Source: Acidimicrobiales bacterium
Lineage (GTDB): Bacteria > Actinomycetota > Acidimicrobiia > Acidimicrobiales > Palsa-688
Reading direction: 5' to 3'
Length of the DNA stretch: 64,000 nt
NCBI GenBank assembly: GCA_035533095.1
Contig: DATLUM010000137.1
Coordinates: forward strand, 1-64,000
Within the stretch, counting starts at the first letter, position 1. Every line of letters starts with the position of its first letter. Under the pieces are notes generated by a model. That model worked only from the letters and a program-made list of their open reading frames with translations. It searched no databases and was not told the DNA's origin. The translations under genes were made by a program, and so were the position numbers. Positions 59,294-64,000 of the stretch are shown here, piece after piece.

Positions 59294-61002
59294 CCGTCGC
59301 GGCCGGTCTCTTGGCGTCGGTAGTGGCGCAAGCGACGCCCCCCGGGGGGTGCACTGTCGCGCCCGGTGGCGGGCGGGTGTCCGGGCTGTGCTCGAACGCC
59401 AACTCTCTGCACATCGCAGTCGCGTACCGGTCGATCCTCCCGGTGCTCGTCCTGTCGATCGGAGCGCTGCTGCTGCTGGCGGTGTCCGCGGTGCTGCCCA
59501 AGCGCTCTTGGCCGGGCCTTTATCCGTTACTGACCGCCGTCATCGGCGGGGCGTCGGCGATCGCGTCGGCGTGGGAGTGGACCGATCTCGGAACGTCGAA
59601 CGGGCACGTCTCGCACGCCGCGGTAACCATCGGCCAGCAGATCCTCTACGACCGATTCAGCGTGTTCTTCATGCTGATGATCTCGATCGCGGTGGTCCTC
59701 GGCGCTCTGATTTCGGACAGTTACCTCCGGCGCGAGGGCCTCGACGGTGTCGAGGCGTATGTCCTTATGCTGATGGCGGGCGTCGGGGCAATGCTGATGT
59801 GCGAGTCGGCCGGCCTGATCATGCTGTTCCTCGGGCTCGAGATCATGTCGATCGCGCTGTACGTGATGGCCGCTTACCATCGCCGGCGGACCCAGTCGGG
59901 CGAGGCAGGGTTCAAGTACTTCATCCTCGGGTCGTTCTCGTCGGCGATCTTCCTGTACGGGGTCGCGCTCGTGTACGGCGCGACCGGGTCGACCCAGTTC
60001 GATGAGATCGCCTTCTATCTTGCCCGCGACACGCTCACCAATGGCGGGGTGCTTCTCGCCGGGATGGCGTTGCTGATCGTCGGTCTGGGCTTCAAGGTCG
60101 CGGCGGTTCCGTTCCATTACTGGGCACCGGACGTCTACCAGGGCTCGCCGACTCCGTTCACCGGCTACATGGCGGCGGTCGCCAAGGCCGCCGGGTTCGC
60201 CGGGCTCATACGGGTGCTGCTCGAGGCTCTGCCGACCCAGGCGGCGAACTGGCGGCCGATCATCTGGCTGATGGCCGTGCTGACCCTGCTGGTCGGCTCG
60301 GTCATGGCGATTGCCCAGCGGGACCTGAAGCGGATGCTCGCCTATTCATCGATCAGCCAGGCTGGCTACGTGCTCGTCGGCCTCCAGGCGGGAACCGCCT
60401 ACGGGACCGCCGGCGTTCTCTTCTACCTGTTCACCTACACGTTCATCATCGCCGGCACGTTTGCCGTGGTGCAGGTGATCCAGGGCTCCGGTGAGGCACG
60501 CAATGACCTCGGTGCCATCCGCGGTCTCGCCCGCCGCCAGCCCTACCTTGCCGCGGCGATGCTCGTGTTGCTCCTGGCGCAGGCCGGCGTCCCGTTGACG
60601 ACCGGGTTCCTCGCCAAGCTGTACGTGATCCAGGCGTCCGTGGAGCAGGGTCAGTACGTGCTGGCAGTCATCGCCATGGTGGCCGCTGCGATCGCCGCGT
60701 TCTTCTACCTGCGGGTCGCGCTACTGATGTATTCACGCGGCGAGAGCACGCCTGCGGCAGTGGGCGTGGGCACCGGCCCCGGGTCGCCGGCGGTGGACCG
60801 TTCCGAGCTGGCCGGCCTCGAGCCGGTCGCTTCCCTCGACGGCCCGACAGCGACCGCCACCCTCGAGGCGCCGGCGGAGGAGCGGATCGAGGTTCCATAC
60901 CTGGTTGCGGTAGCCCTGGTGATCTGTGTGGTGTTCACGATCGCCGCCGGCGTGTCGGCGCCGGTCATCGACTTCGCACGGCACGCCACGACGCTGTTCT
61001 AG
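59290..61002 (+). CDS. nuoN: NADH-quinone oxidoreductase subunit N
   Basis: This 570-residue antiporter-like subunit closes the operon. Conserved parts are FLGLEIMSIALYVMAAYHRR near residue 178, AAVPFHYWAPDVYQGSPTPF near 270, and RMLAYSSISQAGYVLVGLQA near 348. A hydrophilic insertion of about 50 residues (near 485-537) sits before the last helix and is rich in Gly, Pro, Ala and Glu. GTG start inside the end of nuoM. Confidence 0.96.
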   Translation: MTVAAGLLASVVAQATPPGGCTVAPGGGRVSGLCSNANSLHIAVAYRSILPVLVLSIGALLLLAVSAVLPKRSWPGLYPLLTAVIGGASAIASAWEWTDLGTSNGHVSHAAVTIGQQILYDRFSVFFMLMISIAVVLGALISDSYLRREGLDGVEAYVLMLMAGVGAMLMCESAGLIMLFLGLEIMSIALYVMAAYHRRRTQSGEAGFKYFILGSFSSAIFLYGVALVYGATGSTQFDEIAFYLARDTLTNGGVLLAGMALLIVGLGFKVAAVPFHYWAPDVYQGSPTPFTGYMAAVAKAAGFAGLIRVLLEALPTQAANWRPIIWLMAVLTLLVGSVMAIAQRDLKRMLAYSSISQAGYVLVGLQAGTAYGTAGVLFYLFTYTFIIAGTFAVVQVIQGSGEARNDLGAIRGLARRQPYLAAAMLVLLLAQAGVPLTTGFLAKLYVIQASVEQGQYVLAVIAMVAAAIAAFFYLRVALLMYSRGESTPAAVGVGTGPGSPAVDRSELAGLEPVASLDGPTATATLEAPAEERIEVPYLVAVALVICVVFTIAAGVSAPVIDFARHATTLF

Positions 61003-61037
61003 ACGGGCGCTGGCGGGTCGGCGGGGTCTGCCGGGAC

Positions 61038-61100
61038 GGCCGGTCGGTCTGCTGGGGCGGCCGGTCGGTCTGCTGGGGCGGCCGGGCGGTCGGCGAGGCG
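61038..61100 (+). repeat. 21-bp tandem repeat downstream of nuoN
   Basis: Two exact copies of a 21-bp unit, GGCCGGTCGGTCTGCTGGGGC, at 61038-61058 and 61059-61079, followed by a degenerate part copy. Non-coding. It lies between nuoN and the hairpin at 61106. Confidence 0.75.
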
Positions 61101-61105
61101 AGCGC

Positions 61106-61159
61106 AAGGGGACAGGGTTGCCGGCAGTTCTCGGCGATGTGTACCAACCCTGGCCCCTT
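61106..61159. terminator. Candidate hairpin terminator / REP-like element after nuoN
   Basis: AAGGGGACAGGGTTG at 61106-61120 pairs with CAACCCTGGCCCCTT at 61145-61159, a 15-bp stem with one mismatch and a 24-base loop. No T-run follows, so it is not a textbook intrinsic terminator. The same GGACAGGGT word recurs at 61185, and as related or reversed forms at 62299 and 62335, suggesting a repeat family. Confidence 0.45.
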
Positions 61160-61293
61160 ACGGAACGACGGGTGATCCAAGACCGGACAGGGTTGGCTGG
61201 TGGCGGGCGGCACGGCCGGCGACCGCGACGGACTCTGTCCTCCTGAGACGTACGCCGTTGCACGGATCCGGATATCACATGTAGTTTCATGCT

Positions 61294-62211
61294 ATGACAA
61301 GTCGCCGAGCAACCTCGACACAACGCTTGCTCGAAATGGCTGCCTCCCAGCATTCCGTTGTCAGCCACCAGCAGATCGCCGGCTGCGGCATCGGCAAGCG
61401 GGAGCGGAGCGAACTCGTGGCGATGGGAGTGCTCCGGCAGGTCTATCGCGGCGTGTATGCCTGCCCCGGAACCGCTCTCACGAGATGGGGCGAGGCCGTG
61501 GCATTGAGCCTTTCGTGCGGCCCGAACGCAGCCTTGTCTCACAACACGGCGGCAGCGATACACGATTTCCCGGGCATACCATCCGGGCCGGCGCTCGAGG
61601 TCTCGGTGTGCGGGTCCTCGCACCCCCGTGCCAAGGGGGCTGCGGTGCACCGGGTGACCCGGATCGAAGCGGTGGACCTCGAGCGCCGAAATGGGCTGCT
61701 GATCACGACCTCGGCGCGGACGCTTCTGGATATTGCCAGCCGATTCGACCTCCGTGACCTCGCAGATCTCGTGGACGAAGGGGTCGTCCGCCGGCTGTGG
61801 ACGGTGGACGAACTGAGGGCAGCCCTGGACCGGTCGGGCGGCAGAGGTCGGTCAGGTATGCGAAACCTTCGGACGGTGCTCGCAGACAGAGAGCACGAAA
61901 CTCTCGACAGCCGTCTCGAGCAACGGGTGATCCGGGCGCTGCGACCGTTGAGGCCCTTTGCGGTTCATCTCGAGGTGATCGTCGAGGGGGAGCTCATCAT
62001 CCTGGACGTGGCCTGGCCAGAGCTCAGGGTCGCTGCGGAGATCGACGGTTTCGGTGTCCACGGCAAGTCCCGGACCAAGTTCGACCGCGACCGCAGGCAC
62101 GCGAACCTGCTGCTCGCGCACGGTTGGCGAGTGGTTCGGATCACGTCCGTCATGGCTGACCGGGAGATCCTCGCTCTTCTCGGCTCTGTCCTCGGGCGGG
62201 GTGTGGCCTGA
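61294..62211 (+). CDS. AbiEi-type N-terminal domain plus DUF559 nuclease-like protein
   Basis: This 305-residue protein begins with a winged-helix like that of AbiEi antitoxins (SVVSHQQIAGCGIGKRERSE, then LRQVYRGVYACPG), has a middle region (RNGLLITTSARTLLDIASRF), and ends in a DUF559/Vsr-like fold: ILDVAWPELRVAAEIDGFGV, FDRDRRHANLLLAHGWRVVR, with Asp, Glu and Lys/Arg positions fitting a PD-(D/E)xK nuclease. Such proteins are common in actinobacteria and their role is unknown; defence or mobile-element linkage is guessed. Flanked on both sides by GGACAGGGT-type repeats. Confidence 0.82.
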   Translation: MTSRRATSTQRLLEMAASQHSVVSHQQIAGCGIGKRERSELVAMGVLRQVYRGVYACPGTALTRWGEAVALSLSCGPNAALSHNTAAAIHDFPGIPSGPALEVSVCGSSHPRAKGAAVHRVTRIEAVDLERRNGLLITTSARTLLDIASRFDLRDLADLVDEGVVRRLWTVDELRAALDRSGGRGRSGMRNLRTVLADREHETLDSRLEQRVIRALRPLRPFAVHLEVIVEGELIILDVAWPELRVAAEIDGFGVHGKSRTKFDRDRRHANLLLAHGWRVVRITSVMADREILALLGSVLGRGVA

Positions 62212-62334
62212 ACCGGACCGGACGGGACAGAGAATGTCGCCCGAGCGAAACGATCGGTATTCCTTGTCCTCTCAGGTGACCCTTGGAGCCGAGCAAACGG
62301 ACAAGGTTGCGCAGAGCGAGTGCGACACCGCGTC

Positions 62335-62350
62335 ACCCTGTCCCTTTGCG
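62335..62350 (-). repeat. REP-like word, inverted copy
   Basis: ACCCTGTCCCTTTGCG is the reverse complement, with one mismatch, of CGCAAGGGGACAGGGT at 61103-61118. The two copies flank the AbiEi/DUF559 gene. It may also act in transcription ending for the convergent genes on either side. Confidence 0.5.
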
Positions 62351-62374
62351 GCCGGCGCCGGCGCGCTCAGGTGC

Positions 62375-64000
62375 TCATGCCACAGGCGCCGGCGGTACCA
62401 GGAATCGCCCGATGACCGGCAGCTCCCAAAACGACTCGGCCCTTGCCACGGCGATCGCCACCGCCAGCATGTTCTCCGGAGCGTCGTAGATCGCGTACCT
62501 CGGGTGCCAGTCCGGGTCGAACTTCGCGTTGAACCTCCAGAGCGACTCGATCTGCATCGAGTCGCCCATGCGCCGCAGCACCCAGCCCTGCACGCGCTGC
62601 GACACTCCCTCGCCGGTCTCGCCGGCGAGGACGGCGCGCATCGTCGCGAAGTTCAACCCGAGGCCCTCGAACCCTCGCCGCTGCAGCTCGCGGATCGTCT
62701 CGACCACGGCGAAGTCGATGAGGCCGTTGGGGTGGTCGCCGTTGTCGCGGCGCATCAGATCGAGCGAGTAGCCGCCGATGCCCGGTGCCGGCACGTACTG
62801 GCAGAACGCCACGGGCACCCCTGCGGGGTCGTGCACCACCGCCAGCAACAAGCCCGCGTCGGCCGGGTCGAACGCCCGGCCGAGCGTCATCGAGAAGCCG
62901 CGTTCGACCTCGCCGCGGCGGCTCTTGGTCATCACGTCCTCGAGAGCGCAGCGCAGCGCGGGGTCGAGCGAGGAAGGATCGTGGAACGTGATGGTGTAGC
63001 CGTACTTGGCGATCCTGTTGACCGCCTGGCGCAAGCCCTTGAACCGCCCTCCCTCCAGCGAGAAACGACCCACCCTCACGATCGCCTCGTCCCCCACGTA
63101 CAGGTCGTGCATCCCGGTGGAGCGGTAGATGGGCAGCCACTCCTCGCCGGCGCCGAGCCCGCCGAGCGCCCAGCTGTGCTCGTCGACGTAGCGGCGGAAC
63201 GCCCGCCACGCGTCGGATCGCTCGGCGACAGGACCGATCGGGTCGGGCGACACGAGGCACACGCTGCCGTAGACGGCGTGCGCGACCACAGTCTCACCCC
63301 AGAAGAAGAACTGCTTGTCGGGACGCAGCGCGAAGTAGTCGAGCGTGCCCTTGCCGTACCGCTCCACGACCGACCTCGCTCGCGCCAAGTCGCCATTGCC
63401 CGAGACGGCGGGAAAAGACGTAACGGTCGCGACGGCCGGGTCTTTTCCCGGAGAATGGCGAAGCTGCCGTTGCACGACAGGGCGGAACACCACGAAGAGC
63501 AGGGCAACGAGCAGACCGGCGGCGGCGGTTGCCATCGCAGGGGAGAAGAAGTCGTTGACACGGTCGGGGAGAGCGACGCCCGACAGGCCGACCATCCTCT
63601 GCAAAGCGGCTTCCACCGCGCGACCCCACGACAGGCGGGGTACACGGCGTGGACCCTGCACCCACGAGCTCAACTGGAGCGAGAGCGCGCCGGCCAGCAC
63701 CGTCAGCGCCGCCGCAACGACCACCCTCACCACGCCTCGCCCCACCCGCTCGACGTCTGTCTTCGCCTCGAAAGACGACCGGTAGACCCACAGGAACGCC
63801 CCAGCAGCGAGGGCTATCAGCGCCTCCTCGACGTCCACCCCCTTGACGACGTGCAGAACAGCGACGGCGATCAGCAGGCCCTCGCAGACGATCCAGGCGC
63901 GGCGCTGGCCTCGGCGAATCCCGCGGGCGAGCACCATCAGCCCGATCCCGCCGAGAGCGGCGAGCGACGCCGCGGTCTCGGGTATAGCCAGCGGGAACAG
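62375..64000 (-). CDS. DUF2156 / phosphatidylglycerol lysyltransferase-like membrane protein (partial)
   Basis: The frame is open to the right edge, so the N-terminus is missing; at least 541 residues are visible. Several hydrophobic helices come first, then a GNAT-like tandem domain of the MprF/DUF2156 type: GKGTLDYFALRPDKQFFFWG, EGGRFKGLRQAVNRIAKYGY, LGLNFATMRAVLAGETGEG, and FNAKFDPDWHPRYAIYDAPE at the end. The family transfers aminoacyl groups from tRNA to phosphatidylglycerol or makes lysyl-tRNA-linked lipids. The substrate is not proven. It converges on the DUF559 gene. Confidence 0.87.
   Translation of the reverse strand: MFPLAIPETAASLAALGGIGLMVLARGIRRGQRRAWIVCEGLLIAVAVLHVVKGVDVEEALIALAAGAFLWVYRSSFEAKTDVERVGRGVVRVVVAAALTVLAGALSLQLSSWVQGPRRVPRLSWGRAVEAALQRMVGLSGVALPDRVNDFFSPAMATAAAGLLVALLFVVFRPVVQRQLRHSPGKDPAVATVTSFPAVSGNGDLARARSVVERYGKGTLDYFALRPDKQFFFWGETVVAHAVYGSVCLVSPDPIGPVAERSDAWRAFRRYVDEHSWALGGLGAGEEWLPIYRSTGMHDLYVGDEAIVRVGRFSLEGGRFKGLRQAVNRIAKYGYTITFHDPSSLDPALRCALEDVMTKSRRGEVERGFSMTLGRAFDPADAGLLLAVVHDPAGVPVAFCQYVPAPGIGGYSLDLMRRDNGDHPNGLIDFAVVETIRELQRRGFEGLGLNFATMRAVLAGETGEGVSQRVQGWVLRRMGDSMQIESLWRFNAKFDPDWHPRYAIYDAPENMLAVAIAVARAESFWELPVIGRFLVPPAPVA

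Noticed and set aside
1-64000. CRISPR array, rRNA or replication origin
   Set aside because: No regularly spaced repeats, rRNA-like stretches or DnaA-box clusters were noticed in the window.

Overview
The window is high-GC DNA with short intergenic gaps, many GTG/TTG starts and frequent 4-base stop/start overlaps. The gene content points to an actinobacterium: a MshA-type mycothiol glycosyltransferase, several F420-type enzymes (LLM oxidoreductase, FDOR-like flavin-fold protein, deazaflavin nitroreductase), ClpS followed by a DUF2017 protein, an RsiG-like anti-sigma factor, a BldC-like regulator, Rex, and C5-pathway heme genes. A lineage such as Acidimicrobiia is my inference from the combination, not something the sequence proves.

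Layout. (1) 1-3.5 kb is the right part of a mobile element: two small HTH proteins, two related perfect palindromes, a tyrosine integrase and an AbiEii-like nucleotidyltransferase with a small partner, ending at a tRNA-Glu whose 3' end faces the element. (2) 3.6-7.5 kb is a minus-strand amidohydrolase / F420-oxidoreductase operon. (3) 7.8-11.1 kb is a tightly overlapping minus-strand run: cyanophycinase-like/CysRS-tail fusion, alpha/beta hydrolase, FDOR, DUF2017, ClpS. (4) 11.1-18.2 kb holds divergent ctaA and ctaB, two ABC exporter pairs, a phosphoglycerate-mutase-like phosphatase and a rhomboid protease. (5) 18.2-26.4 kb is an 8.1-kb integrative island bounded by a 35-bp duplication of the 5' half of tRNA-Lys. 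It carries an IS5 remnant, GNAT, VOC, flavin-fold, YceH, a truncated LuxR regulator, SRPBCC, RsgA and an integrase. (6) 26.6-34.5 kb has an acyl-CoA carboxylase beta-type gene, a YgjP-like metalloprotease, MoaD, the RsiG homologue, a receiver, an XRE regulator, mshA-like, proC and a BldC-like regulator. (7) 34.6-43.1 kb is a rex-heme operon: SAM hydrolase family, rex, precorrin-2 dehydrogenase, hemA, hemC, cobA-hemD fusion, hemB, hemL. (8) 43.1-61.0 kb is a geranylgeranyl reductase (probable menaquinone saturation) diverging from a complete 14-subunit nuoA-N operon. (9) 61-64 kb has a hairpin/REP-like zone, an AbiEi/DUF559 protein and a DUF2156 lysyltransferase-like membrane protein that runs off the right edge.

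How it fits together: heme A synthesis (ctaA/ctaB), the glutamate-to-uroporphyrinogen branch, redox-sensing Rex, menaquinone modification and complex I are grouped within about 50 kb, a respiratory core interrupted by the tRNA-Lys island. The most interesting points are the island that seems to replace the 5' half of its tRNA target, the c-di-GMP-motif RsiG homologue, the paired palindromes beside the first integrase, a 43-codon ORF squeezed between nuoA and nuoB, and the cyanophycinase-like/CysRS-tail fusion. No CRISPR array or rRNA was seen.
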